Assembly: GCA_963682175.1 (NCBI GenBank)
Contig: OY821777.1
Coordinates: 17,132,001-17,196,000, forward strand
Source of the DNA: Triglochin maritima
Lineage: Eukaryota > Streptophyta > Magnoliopsida > Alismatales > Juncaginaceae
Reading direction: 5' to 3'
Length of the DNA stretch: 64,000 bases
The position numbers and the translations under genes were made by a program. Of this stretch, positions 37,560 to 49,300 are shown one piece after another; position 1 is the first letter of the stretch, and each line of letters starts with the position of its first letter. The notes under the pieces were generated by a model. The model worked only from the letters and a program-made list of their open reading frames with translations. It was not told the origin of the DNA and ran no database searches.

Positions 37560-40500
37560 AATTTCAAGCATACCATGAACTTAGTTGAAATAACTGGCTT
37601 CGTCAACATGTCCGCCGGATTATCTTCAGTACTCACCTTCTTCACCACCACACCTTCAGCACCAACTTCTCGAATGAAGTGATAACGGACGTCGATATGC
37701 TTCGTCCTCTCGTGGTACATCTGATCCTTCATCAAATGAATGACACTCTGACTATCATAAACAACCACTGTATCATGACATGGAGTAAGCTCTCCAAATA
37801 GACCTTTCAGCCAAAGGGCTTCCTTTATACCCTCAGTTGCTTGCCATACTCTGCCTCCGTCGTAGACAAAACAACAGTGTGTTGCAACATCACTTTCAAG
37901 CTAATAGTTGTGTTCCCAACAGTCAACACATAACTAGTCATAGATCTTCGTCTATCGCGGTCTCCCGCATGATTGGCATCAACAAACCCCATTAACGAAT
38001 ACGAAGATCGACCAAATTTCAAAGATAGCTTCGTTGTACCTTTTAGATACCGGAGAATTCACTTCACAGCTGACCAATGCTCATTTCCTGGATTCGACAT
38101 ATAGCGGCTCACAACACTGACCGCCTGAGCTATATTTGGACGTATGCATATCATAGCATACATCAAGCTTCCAACTTCACTAGTATAAGGCACACACGAC
38201 ATGTATGCCTTATCCTCCTCCTTCTTGGGACACAAGTCTATCGAGAGCTTAAAATACGTGGCGAGGGGAATTCTTTCAGACTTGGCATCTTCCATGCCAA
38301 AACGATGCAAGACCTTCTCAATATATTGCTGTTGGGAGAGAAACAAACTCTTGCATTCACGATCACGATGGATCTCCATACCTAGATTCTCTTCGCTGAA
38401 CCGAGATCCTTCATCTCGAACTATGCCTAAACAATTCTTTAAGCTCAAATATTGTAGACTTGTCCTTAGCTGCTACCAACATATCATCTACATAGAGTAA
38501 TAACAAGACAATAGAACCATCCAGAAATACCTTTCGGTAAACACAACAATCATATTTTGATCTGCTGTAACCATGTCCAACCATAAAAGAATTAAATAAT
38601 TTTATACCATTGTCGAGGCGACTGCTTTAACCCATAAAGCGACTTCTTGAACAAACAAACCTGATTCTCTTTACCCTCGACCACAAAGCTCTCCGGTTGG
38701 GACATGTCAATATGCTCCTCTAACTCTTCATGTAAGAAAGAGGTATTCACATCAAGTTGCTCTAACTCTAAATCATGAATTGCAACCAAACTCAACAAAA
38801 CAGGAATAGAAGTATCATTCACGACGGGTGAGAAAATATCGCTATAATCCACACCCTCCACCTGACTAAAACCACGAGCAACTAGTCGAGCCTTGTATCT
38901 CACATCTGAGAGACCCTCGATTTTCTTCTGGAAGACCCATTTGCAGCTAACGACCCTTTTTCCTTTTGGAAGTTCTACTAGCTTCTAAGTTTGGTTCTTA
39001 TGAAGGGACTTCATCTCTTCATTCATTGCACCCACCCAAGCAGCTGAATCGGGTGCTAAAATTGCCTCTGAATATTTGCTCGGCTCACCAGAGACTCCAA
39101 TATCTTCAGCTGCACTAAGAGCATATACAATGACTGATTCAGCGTATCCACGAGGTTTCTTGGTCTGACGCCTCTCTCTATCCCTTGCCAACAAATACTA
39201 TTCATCTTCCTCAGATTTCAAACTCTCCATTTGTGTCACACCAGAGTCCTCATCAACATTCACTACCGATGGCTCCACCTGAACCGGAGCACCACTCGAC
39301 GCAGGAGTCGAAATAACAGTGTCTTTCCTGGAAGGTAACATAACAAGCTCATTAAAGACAACATTTCTTTCAACCATGAGCTTTTGAGATTCCTTACCAC
39401 AGACGATAACCCTTCACACCCAAATTGTAGCCAAGGAATATACACTTCAACGACCGAGCATTTAACTTTCCTTGATCTACATGTGCGTACGCTGGACAAC
39501 CGAAGACTCTCAACTTGAACAGATCTGAAGCTCCACCTTACCAAACTTCTTCCGGCGTTTTCATATCCAAAACGGTGTGAGGAGAACAGTTCACTAAATA
39601 ACAAGCGGTATACACTCTTCTGCCAAAAAACCCTTAGTCATGTCAGCATTCAGAAGCATACATCTAGCTCTCTCCAAGAGAGTTCGATTCAGACGTTCTG
39701 CTACTCCGTTCTGTTGTAGTGTATGACGTACGGTTCAGTGTATGCTAAAAATAAATGTGTATGACATAACATCACTCTTTTGTTTCAGAATATAAACCCA
39801 AGTCTTCTTGGAGAAATCATCAATAAATGTGAGCATGTAGCGAGCTCCACCTTTTGATGGAACCTGTGAGGGTCCCCATAATCAGAGTGGACGTAATCTA
39901 AGGTGGCCCCGGTGGTGTGCTTCGTTGCGGAGAAACTAACTCTCTTTTGCTTCCCTAAAACATACTATTCACAAAAGTCCAAACTACCGATTTTCTGACT
40001 TCCAAACAAACCACGTGTGTTCAACACCGTCATGCCTTTCTCGCTCATATGCCCCAACCTCATATACCAAAGTTGGGCATTCTCTTCACCAGACAACGAT
40101 GATGCTACAACTGCGTTACCCACCACAGTTTCTCCTTTAAGCATATAAAGCTTACCGGGCTCAAGCTTCTTCCCCTTCATCAGAATAAGTGAACCTTTGG
40201 TGATGGATATGTTATCATCCTCACCACTGAATTTGTAGCCATTTGCAGTCAGATTACCTACTAAAATTTGATTTTTGCTCGCCTTTGGAACATGTCGCAC
40301 ATCCGACAAAACCTTGACTAGGCCATCGTGGGTCCTCATGTGAGCCAATTCCTGCAACCTCGCACCTGTCACCATTGCCATCACAACCATTCCACCTGAC
40401 ATTGGTTCATAAGATGAAAACCACTGCTTGTTCGGAGTTAAGTGCAATGTACTTCCTGTGTCAATCACCCAACCATCGGAAGCTTTAGACGAACCTGTAG

Positions 40501-41313
40501 CTGGCAACACGAAATCAAAATCGGACTCGGCAACATTCAAACCTGACTGATCACCACTACTAGAACCCCTCCGCTTCTCTCTGTTTTGTAGCTTAAAACA
40601 TTCTGATATCTTGTGACCCTTCTTCTTGCAATAATGACAAATAATATCTTTGTCATTCGACTTGGTCTTAGAGGTGTTCTTTGAGAAACTCATCTCTTTT
40701 CCCTTACAAAAGCAACACGTGCTTCACTTTTGCTCGACTCAGAACCATCAGACCTCTTCTCCATATCAGATTTGGAGGAGAGTGCGTTTTTGACATCCGC
40801 AAGAGAGATGTCGGTCCTACTATACATCATTGTCTTCACGAAGTGATCATATGAAGAACTCAACGAGCAAAGTAAAAGGATAGTTTGATCCTCCTCAGAA
40901 AACTTTGCCTCCACCTTCTCCAAATCCATGATGATTGCATTGAAATCTTCCAAGTGTTGCTGAAGAGAAATACCAGACTTCATCTTGAATAGGAACAACT
41001 TCTTCTTCAAGATAATCCAGCTCACAAGTGACTTCTTCATGTAGACTTCCTCTAACTTCTTCCACATGCTTGCAGCTGTCTTCTCTTTCAGCACTTCTGT
41101 CAAAACTTCGTCATACAGAGATAGTTTAATGGTTGACATCGCCTTTCAATAGCGCTTCAACTTATCTTGTTCGGACATTTCTTTCAGCAACGTCTCCATG
41201 CCCTCAAGAACGTCCTCCATCTCTTGCTACACCAGGATTGCGTGCATCTTGACTTGCCACAAGCCGAAATTGACATCTCCGTTCAATTTCTCAATCTTCC
41301 ATTGATTCACCAT
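37560..41313 (-). pseudogene. Tork/Tnt1-like copia gag-pol, decayed
   Basis: Read on the minus strand. Gag starts at ATG 41313 (KLNGDVNFGLWQVKMHAIL), carries one TAG and one TGA early, then a long UBN2 gag frame (41139-40690). The CCHC knuckle CHYCKKKGHKISEC lies near 40625-40666; protease has DTGSTLHLT (near 40450); the pre-integrase block is LWYMRLGHMSEKGM. Integrase follows from about 39960 with an internal deletion near 39720-39780. RT has LVARGFSQVEGVDYSDIFSP, LDVNTSFLHEEL and a YVDD box near 38490. RNase H (VDANHAGDRDRRRS, then STTEAEYG and HIDVRYHFIREV) ends near 37600 with DMLTKPV. Several frameshifts make it inactive. Confidence 0.88.
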
Positions 41314-41360
41314 GTGTATTTGCAAGAAGATCGACAAATCCCCAAAATTTGGACCAACCT

Positions 41361-41373
41361 GACTCTGATACTA
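41361..41373 (-). other. Primer-binding site of the minus-strand element
   Basis: Minus strand TAGTATCAGAGTC, next to the 5' LTR end at 41376; a slightly changed initiator-methionine tRNA complement. Confidence 0.75.
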
Positions 41374-41375
41374 GT

Positions 41376-42221
41376 TGTTAGGGAATACAATCAATCCCAA
41401 AGGCGCAACAGAATGAAAATTAATAAATCTAATGAAGAAAGGAAACCACAAATGCAAATCCACAATCACCAACCACGCAAAACACACAAGAACACATGAT
41501 TTAACGTGGAAACCCAATGTGGGAAAAACCATGGACGACGCACTTCAATCTACTATAGAGAAACAAATTACACGAGAGGTTTACAGAACACACGAACCAA
41601 TAGGCGTTGAAAGACCCGACTGAAATTGCTCCTATCTAATCCACACGAGGATGCTCTCTCTCTTTCTCTCTAGAATGTAAAGTAGACAATAGTAATTGTT
41701 CTATTTACGAAGGGGGACGAAATTGCCTTTATATAGTAGGCCAAAACAAGTATTAATTGCACCAAAATAGCGCGGAGAAAAGTGCAGAACGTGGGCAAAA
41801 CTGTCCCGATCAGTCGACCGAACTTAAAAACGTAGTGCAATCCAGAGCTCCACCGGTCAACTGTCGCGTCCTTTGGTCTACCGGAAATTTCCAGACAGTG
41901 TCACAATACTTCAATCGGTCGACCGTAACTCAAGTACCAGTCGACCGGAAACTTCCAAGAAGTTTTCCTGGACGTCCAAAAGCATACTCGGTCGTCCGGA
42001 ACTTAAGAACCGGTCGACTGGAAACTTTTAGGCACTTCTGCAAAACCTCCGAATGTGCACCCGGTCGACCGAATAAGTCCCATTGGTCGACCAGAAACTT
42101 CCAGGCACTTCTCCTGGACGAAAAGCTATGCTACCGGTCGATCGAAACTTAAGTTCTGGTCGACCGTTTATACTTTTTCCCATAGAAATACTTAATTCAT
42201 ATTCAAGGTAAAAAAACAACA
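41376..42221 (-). repeat. 5' LTR (846 bp) of minus-strand copia element
   Basis: Plus-strand view runs from TGTTAGGGAATAC (41376, beside the primer site) to AACAACA (42221). The minus-strand TATA box (TATATAAA) is at 41728-41735. The expected target duplication AACAC (42222-42226) has no clear partner at the truncated left end. Confidence 0.8.
41811..42166 (-). promoter_or_regulatory. U3 palindrome array, 22-bp pairs in 73-bp units
   Basis: Sites start at 41811, 41854, 41874, 41916, 41938, 41989, 42011, 42062, 42084, 42135 and 42157. From 41916 onward the pattern is strictly 22 then 51 bp, so each 73-bp unit holds one pair. Sites include CGGTCGACCG and variants (CGGTCGTCCG, CGGTCGATCG, CAGTCGACCG). 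The array lies upstream of the TATA box in the element's orientation. Confidence 0.8.
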
Positions 42222-43417
42222 AACACAATTAACTGAGCCATCAGAATTCCGTTTTGTAAAAAAAATTCAGTTGTAACCAATAATATTTTGAGAGGAGGAA
42301 GAAGAACAAGAGTCCAGGTCCATTTTTATCAGCCTCCATCTACCATATTTGATTGCTTGAGTGTAGTTATTAGAGTGTACAAACAGTGAGAGAAGAGGGA
42401 GGAAGGGGGTGTTTGGTGGTGGAGAAGACTTAATAGTCATTGAAGGACTTAGGACGTCTAGTATTCTCTCTTGTGCAAGTGGTCATTCTGTGAGTGATAG
42501 GAATATGAACATGGGTGGGAGGTTGTGTTGGTGATTCTATATGTGGTGGTGGAGGTGTTTGTATGTGAAGTGGTGGGATTATTGAGAATTGAACTTAATC
42601 CTAGGTGGCATCCTAGTCACTAGCCACATCACCTATGGAGGGTGAGTCATCAACTCCATTTTCTCTTTGATTTTCGTCCTATTTTATTGAGAATATGAAC
42701 ATCAACAAGAAGGAAGATGAGAGGTTGTAGGAAAGGAAGAGACAAAGGGACTCTTCATTTTCTCTTTGATTTTCGTCCTATTTTATGATGCAATTTAAGT
42801 AGAGGTTGTAATGATCTTGAATGATCATTTTTATGTAGTTTATGTTATGTTTATGTTGTAGGTTAAGTTGAAAAGTCTTTGTAAGTGCCTATATAAAGCA
42901 CAAGAGTTCTCCATTTGAAATCAAGTCATGTAAAGCCAAAACAAGTCAAGTTAAGTGAGAAAGAAGAAAGAAAATATGAGTTTGGTGCAAATCTTGTTTT
43001 TGCTTATGAGTATTAAGTAGGGAGTTCTCTTCTTTCATTCGTGTCCACCAATCGAGTAGATCAAAGTATGGATCCAGTGATGGCAATAGAATGCCCTCAG
43101 CATGGAGAACAAGGCGAGCTAAAGCTGCGCACCAGGCGCAACTTCTGAACCGCCAATTGGCAGTTTGGGACCGTTGGTTGGCGGTCCATGTGCGTCTAGT
43201 GGAGGGAGGCTTTCTGGGGTGGCTCGGTCTAGTGCTCCCCATCTTTCTCCCGCATCTAACATGGATTTCAGTAATGTTATGGTTATCAACATGTGGTGGC
43301 TAAGAGGGAAGAGCAGCACAAGAGGCAGGTGGAGTGGCCATGTTGAGAGTCTTGTAAATGAGGTATGGACGTATGCATGGTTGAGGTGGTGGAACCATTA
43401 CTCCGGATAACAATAAA
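42222..43417. other. No gene assigned; short direct repeat and TATA-like site
   Basis: A stretch of about 30 bp containing TTTTCTCTTTGATTTTCG occurs at about 42659 and 42763. CTATATAAAG near 42889 with following purine-rich leader resembles an LTR promoter, and 43080-43260 is GC-richer than its surroundings, but no polyprotein motif or LTR boundary could be confirmed. Confidence 0.4.
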
Positions 43418-44923
43418 TTACCAGACTTGGAGGCTCATCATGAAATGGAAAAAAACTTGTTCTTGAAACATTACATCACGAGAGATAAAGATGCAACCAG
43501 AAGAAACATGCAAGCATTTATACCCTCCGTGAGAGGGACTACGACCAAGAAAATCACAAGTTTTAGAATGGTTCTCAAGTTTATTTTTAAGATAAGGACG
43601 TAAGCAAGGAAAAATGCACAACCAAAATCTTTTAAAATGTTACAGTCCAGAGGGATTCCAAATAATGTTTGAAACAAAGACAAATTATTAATAACAAAGG
43701 AGGGAAGTCTTTTTATAATCATCCCAGAATTTTCGAGGATTAGGTGAGTGATTAAGAAGAGAAAGACCAACATCTATTTTGAGTATGTTAAAATAGACAA
43801 GAAATTCGATGAGTAATAGTGTAATACCAACATATTCAAGAAAAGTATTAACATTTCGAAATTCACCACCCTAATCCCTTTGAAAATACTTGATCTTGGT
43901 ATTAAAAGATTTTTTACTTGGAGTTTAAAAGTTTGAAAAACACGAAGAACTCCAGACTTGGCAGATATAGGATAAATCCATATAATTTACTAAAATCATC
44001 AAGGAAGTTCACATAAAAACATGCTCTAAAGTTCACATAAAAACAGACATGGGGAGGGACCCTAGACATCAGCATAAATCAAGTATAAGGGAGAGGTGCT
44101 CATCGTATTAATGCTAAAAAGAGGTTAAGTATTATTTTTTATTAATGGACAAGTAGAACATGTATGTAAATGTTTAGAACCAGAAAGCGGAAGCTCAAAA
44201 GAACGAAGAAAACAGTTTACAATTTTAACAGAATAGTGACCAAGGTACTTATGCCGAGTATCAATAGTAATTGTTGCCCTAAAATAGCAAATTTAGAATC
44301 TGGATCTACAAGCTCAAGTCTGTAAAGGCCTCTATGCAATCGTCCTTTAAGAAGGACCTGACCCGAGTAGAGATCCTTCACAAGGCACAAATGGTGGATA
44401 AAATTCAAAATAAACATGATTATCTGCAGTGAATTGAGCTATGCTAATGAGTTTCCTAGTGACATATTGGACATAACAAACTACATGCATGCATAAGGAC
44501 GTAAATGAGATGGAACCATAAATGAACCAGTGTGTAATATGAATAAACTTGTGCCATCAGCTGTCCTAATTTGATTAAATCCATTGTAAGGGTAGAGCTG
44601 TAGAGGTTTGGAATTGACTACTATAATTGGTTACCGGGCATCATCAGAAACTTGGCAAGAAGAAGCCATGAGAGCAAAGAGAGGACCATTATGAATGGTT
44701 TAATGAAACTTGCGGTAGCACTGAAGTGCATTGTGACCCATCTTAGTGCAAATGTGGCACTGGACATGGGGCCGGTTGAAGTTGCCTTCGTTAAGAGGGT
44801 TGTATCCACGACCTCGTCCCCAAGGGCGGCCAGAGCGACCACCGCGCCCAGCATCACAGCTGGTGTTGACATCATGAGTTTTGGTGGCAACATTAACTGA
44901 ATGACCAGATGAGATGATTTACC
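43418..44923 (-). pseudogene. Level-1 minus-strand copia: gag end, pre-integrase, integrase
   Basis: The minus strand holds, right to left: end of gag with an RG-rich stretch and zinc knuckle CHICTKMGHNALQC (near 44720-44765); a pre-integrase block with KDLYSGQVLLKGRLHRGLYR (about 44300-44375); and the end of integrase (CLRPYLKNKLENHSK, then a SPSHGGYKCLHVSSG block, 43440-43610). Reverse transcriptase and RNase H are missing to the left. The gag N-terminus continues at 56771, where the sequence resumes after the nested plus-strand element. The family is the same lineage as the intact element at 45356-50665 (compare its CQICSKMGHNALQC). Confidence 0.8.
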
Positions 44924-45351
44924 TGTTAGAATTATGTGGCCTGAAATAATTTTATTAATTTAATTAAAACACTTATACATTACATGAGTTAATGTGTAGT
45001 TATAGATGATGGTTATTTGATGGTAGTTATTTGATGATGGTTATTTGATGGAGGAAATCATTCCTTAGAAACTCTATAAATAAGAGGATGATCCTAAAGT
45101 TTGCCCAAACATTATTTTTCACCCTAATTACTCTCAAATTAAAGGCTTCTCATGTTCCATCGTGTTGGCTTGGGGAAACCGTTGAAGATCATTTTCTCAA
45201 GATTTTGCTTCCGCCCAATCTCTCCAAGATGTCTTTGACACCTAGTCGTAAGTTTTTCATTTCATGTTATTTTATACAGAATTTAGTAATTTAGTAGTAG
45301 ATCTTGATTGTTTATTATGTTCTTGATGTTTAGAACCCTTACATTCTAACA
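44924..45351 (+). repeat. 5' LTR of level-2 element (428 bp)
   Basis: TGTTAGAATT to TCTAACA; TATA box TATAAATA at 45075-45082. Its last base is shared with the ATTTG duplication of the inner insertion. Confidence 0.9.
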
Positions 45352-45355
45352 TTTG

Positions 45356-45607
45356 TGTTAGAGGTCCATTGGACCAGGCCCACAGTCCAGCACACAGCCC
45401 AATCACTTAGTCAAACATTGTCTACATGCATTATTCTAATTAGGTCTACATACATTGTATTAGCACATTCTAGAGTATTTTGTTATTTGTCTAGATTCAA
45501 TGTATATCTTGTATCAACACATTATAAATACCTGTGTAAATCATTCATTGAGAAGTAATAAGAATTATTCTTCAATCTCTCTTCTTGGTATATCTTTCAC
45601 TTCAACA
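45356..45607 (+). repeat. 5' LTR of level-3 element (252 bp)
   Basis: TGTTAGAGGTCC to TTCAACA. TATA box TATAAATA at 45523-45530. No CGGTCGACCG site is present, unlike the larger LTR families in the window. Confidence 0.95.
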
Positions 45608-45620
45608 TGGTATCAAGAGC
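45608..45620 (+). other. Primer-binding site of level-3 element
   Basis: TGGTATCAAGAGC directly follows the LTR; initiator-methionine tRNA type with one extra A relative to the usual TGGTATCAGAGC. The level-2 element has the same style (TTGGTATCAAGA, resuming at 50668). Confidence 0.85.
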
Positions 45621-46334
45621 CTCCATTGGTTAAAACCTTGATCCACCTCCCTTCTAAACCTAGCCTTTTTTTTCTTCCCCCTTCCTTCCTGATCCAACCC
45701 GTTTTCTGGTCCAGCCCATTTTTTTTCTCTTCAAAAAAAAATCATCATCAACAAAGCACAAATCTTGTCTTTCTTTCAAAACCATCTTATCCATCCTTTT
45801 TCCTTCAAACGGCTAAGATCTTCTGCTTTTGTTTCCCACAGATTGTGCTTCTTTTCTCCATCTTTAGCCGTTTGTGTAAACAACATCCAACGGCTACTAT
45901 TGATTCCCTCCAAAAACAAGGATTGTGTTTTCTGCTTGTGATCTCCACCATCAGTTTTTCATCCAACGGACGATAACTCACGGCTTCAACAGAATCTTCT
46001 AGAAAACAATCTCACTTCAACAAAGTCTTTTTTTATTTTATACGCTTTTCTTTAAACAGTGATTGTGGTACATATTCACAAACAAAAGTTTTTTTAGACA
46101 GCAAGTATCTTTTATTCCTACTCTCGAGTGATTCTTGCATGTACTTTCTTAGTATCCTCAAAAAAAAATCTGATCGATTTGTGTAACTATTAATACTATG
46201 ATCTACTGTTTGTTCTCGTTAAAAAAAAAGAAAAAAGATTCCTTAAATACTTTCTGTCTTCTCTTGCATATTATAACGTTTTCTGTTTCTTCACACTTAA
46301 CTTTTTTTTCTCCTTTTTTCATCTCTCTCTAGCT
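45621..46334 (+). other. Untranslated leader of level-3 element
   Basis: Pyrimidine-rich and A-run-rich leader of about 700 bp before the gag-pol start. It includes an open frame (45500-45976) that I regard as chance. Confidence 0.7.
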
Positions 46335-49300
46335 ATGACGACCTCAAGTCAGAGCTCCACTAGCATGCCTAACACCACTACCTCTTCTACAATTTCTGTC
46401 TCTGGAAATCCATCTTTTCCCATACATGTGCGTCTTGATCGCACGAACTACTTACTTTGGCGCTCTCAAATCTTGCCTATTGTACGTGGTAATGACCTAT
46501 ATGGCTTCCTTGATGGTTCTACTTCCCCTCCCTGTCCTTTTTTAGATGATGCACAAACTATTCCTAACCCTGACTACAAAATGTGGTCTCGACAAGATCA
46601 GTTACTGTTAGGTTGGTTACTGGCCTCTCTTACTGAAGGAGTCTTAGGTCAAACTGTAGGTTGTACAACCTCCCGTTCTGCCTGGATAACCCTAGAAAAC
46701 TCCTTTGCCTCACAGACTAGATCTCGCATCATCCAACTTAGGTTACAACTTCAAACCACTAAGAAAGGAAACTTGTCTATTTCTGATTACCTTCAAAAAA
46801 TGAAGTCAATTTCTGATAACTTGTCTGTTGTAGCTAATCCTGTCTCCGAATCTGACCTTGTTCTTCATATTCTTGCTGGTCTAGGTACTGAGTATGACTC
46901 ATTTGTTGTGTCCATTTCTACCCGTTCTGATTCTCCAACAGCAGAAGAGTTACATGCTATGTTACTTACTCATGAAATCCGTTTAGAGAGCAACCTAACC
47001 ACGTCTGCTCCCTCTGTTAATACTGCCAACCGAGCCCCTACTAATCAGAACAATCGAGGAGGGCGTAATAACAGAGGTCGAGGTCGTGGTCGTGGAAGGT
47101 TCTCTAATAACAACAGTCGACCTCCCTCTTCTACTCCTCCTAATGCCACAAATCGTCCTCGTATTCAGTGTCAGATTTGTTCCAAAATGGGTCACAATGC
47201 TCTCCAGTGCTACAAGCGTTTTGATCAATCCTACCAGGATTCCTCACTCTCTGCTATGATGGCATCTTCCTGCAACGTAGCAGATGAGGCATGGTATCCG
47301 GATTCAGGAGCAACGAATCATCTCACTAACGATCAGTCCACTCTACAGCAATCCCATGAATATACATGTTGTGATTCTATCAGAACTGCTAATGGGACAA
47401 GTTTGTCAATCTTACGCACTGGTTCATTTACTGTTCCTTCATCTTCTAGATTATTGTCAATGCATGAAGTATTTTATGTTCCTAGTGTCACCCGTAAACT
47501 TCTAAGTGTTGCTAGATTTACATCTGATAACAATGTATATTTTGAGTTTTTCCCGAAACATTGTTTTGTGAAGGATCTCTTCTCGGGCCAGGTCCTTCTA
47601 CAGGGGCACCTTGAACATGGCCTCTATCGGCTACAACTCTCTGGTGCCCTTCCAAGGAAACTTGTGTTTCTTGGTGAAAGAGTATCTGCTGATACCTGGC
47701 ATAGACGACTTGGTCATCCTTCTGCTCGTATTGTTCATTCTATTCTTCATAATCATGCTCTTCCTACTGCAGGAAAGAACTTGTTAAATAATTGTCATAC
47801 TTGTTCCTCTGTTAAAAACCATAGATTGCCATTTTCTACAACTCATATTCGAGCTAGCACTCCTTTAGAATTAATTCATTCTGATGTTTGGGGACCTTCA
47901 CCAGTCATTTCTCATACTGGATGTAGGTTCTATGTTAGTTTTTTAGATGATTACAATCGCTTTACATGGATTTTTCCCATTGCTTCTAAATCTGACGTTT
48001 TACCAACTTTCCAAAAATTTAAATTGCAAGTTGAGAATTACTTTTCCTGCAAAATAAAAACATTTCAAAGTGATTGGGGCAGTGAATATCGTTCTGTTTC
48101 AAAATTTCTTGAAACTACTGGTATTGCTCATAGAGTTTCCTGTCCTCATACTCATGAACAAAATGGATCTGTTGAACGTAAACATAGACATATAGTTGAC
48201 TGTGGGTTATCACTTCTATCTCATGCATCCCTCCCATCATATTTTTGGGATCATGCTTTTTCTACTGCTGTTTTTTTAATTAACATACTACCATTTACAA
48301 ACTCCTGTCAGTCTCCTTATGAACTTTTATTTAAAACTACTCCTGATTACTCTATGCTCAAAGTTTTTGGATGTTCTTGTTTTCCTTGTCTTAGATCTTA
48401 CAATACCAATAAACTTCAACCCTGCTCACGACAATGTATATTTCTTGGTTATAGTTCCATGCATAAAGGATATAAATGTTACAATAAAGAAACTAGTCAA
48501 ATGTATATATCTAGAAATGTCATATTTGATGAAACTCATTTCCCTTATGAGTGGGCTAAAAAGACAAAAGTATCTGAAAGTGGTAGTCCAACTACTTCTA
48601 CCATTCCTGTCTTAACCAGTTCTGACATTGCTACTCCAATACTCTCTCTTCCTTTGGCTGCTGATCAAACACCATCACATACATCTAATCTATCTGCTCC
48701 TCAAACCGCCAATCTTCCCTCTGACCCTCCATCTGTTTCTCATATTCCACACCATATGACCACACGCAATCGTGACAACACCAGAAAAACCAAAAACTTT
48801 TCAGACTTTCAGACCTTTTCTGTCACCAAACATCCTTTTACTACTTCTTGTCTTCAGGGCACTGAGCCAACTTGTTTCTCTCAAGCTTCCAAAGATTCAA
48901 ATTGGAGAATAGCAATGGATGATGAGTATAATGCCTTTATTCTGAATAATACATGGACACTAGTTCCTAAAACACAAGCAACAAATTTAATAGGTTGTAA
49001 ATGGGTCTTTCGTCTGAAAAGAAATCCTGATGGTTCCATAAATAGATATAAAGCACGTCTTGTTGCTAAAGGGTTTCATCAAGAAGAGGGTATTGATTAT
49101 ACTGATACTTTTAGCCCTGTTGTCAAACCAGTTACTATTAGAATCATTCTCAATCTTGCAATATCGAAAAATTGGCCACTTAAACAACTAGATGTTAACA
49201 ATGCTTTTCTAAATGGTGATTTGCATGAGAATGTTTATATGACCCAACCACCTGGTTTTTCTGATCCTAGTTCTCCTGATCATGTATGCTTTCTTCGAAA

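Noticed and set aside
40690..40693. ATGA stop/start overlap between gag and the next frame in the minus-strand copia element, suggesting coupled translation
   Set aside because: The element has many other frameshifts and stops, and relatives use a single frame; decay explains it.
43091..43410. GC-richer open frames on both strands, possible gag-like protein
   Set aside because: No zinc knuckle, protease or other retroelement motif; frames on opposite strands are equally open.
45500..45976. 158-codon open frame in the leader of the intact copia element
   Set aside because: Pyrimidine-rich leader without domain or codon pattern; overlaps the LTR and primer site.
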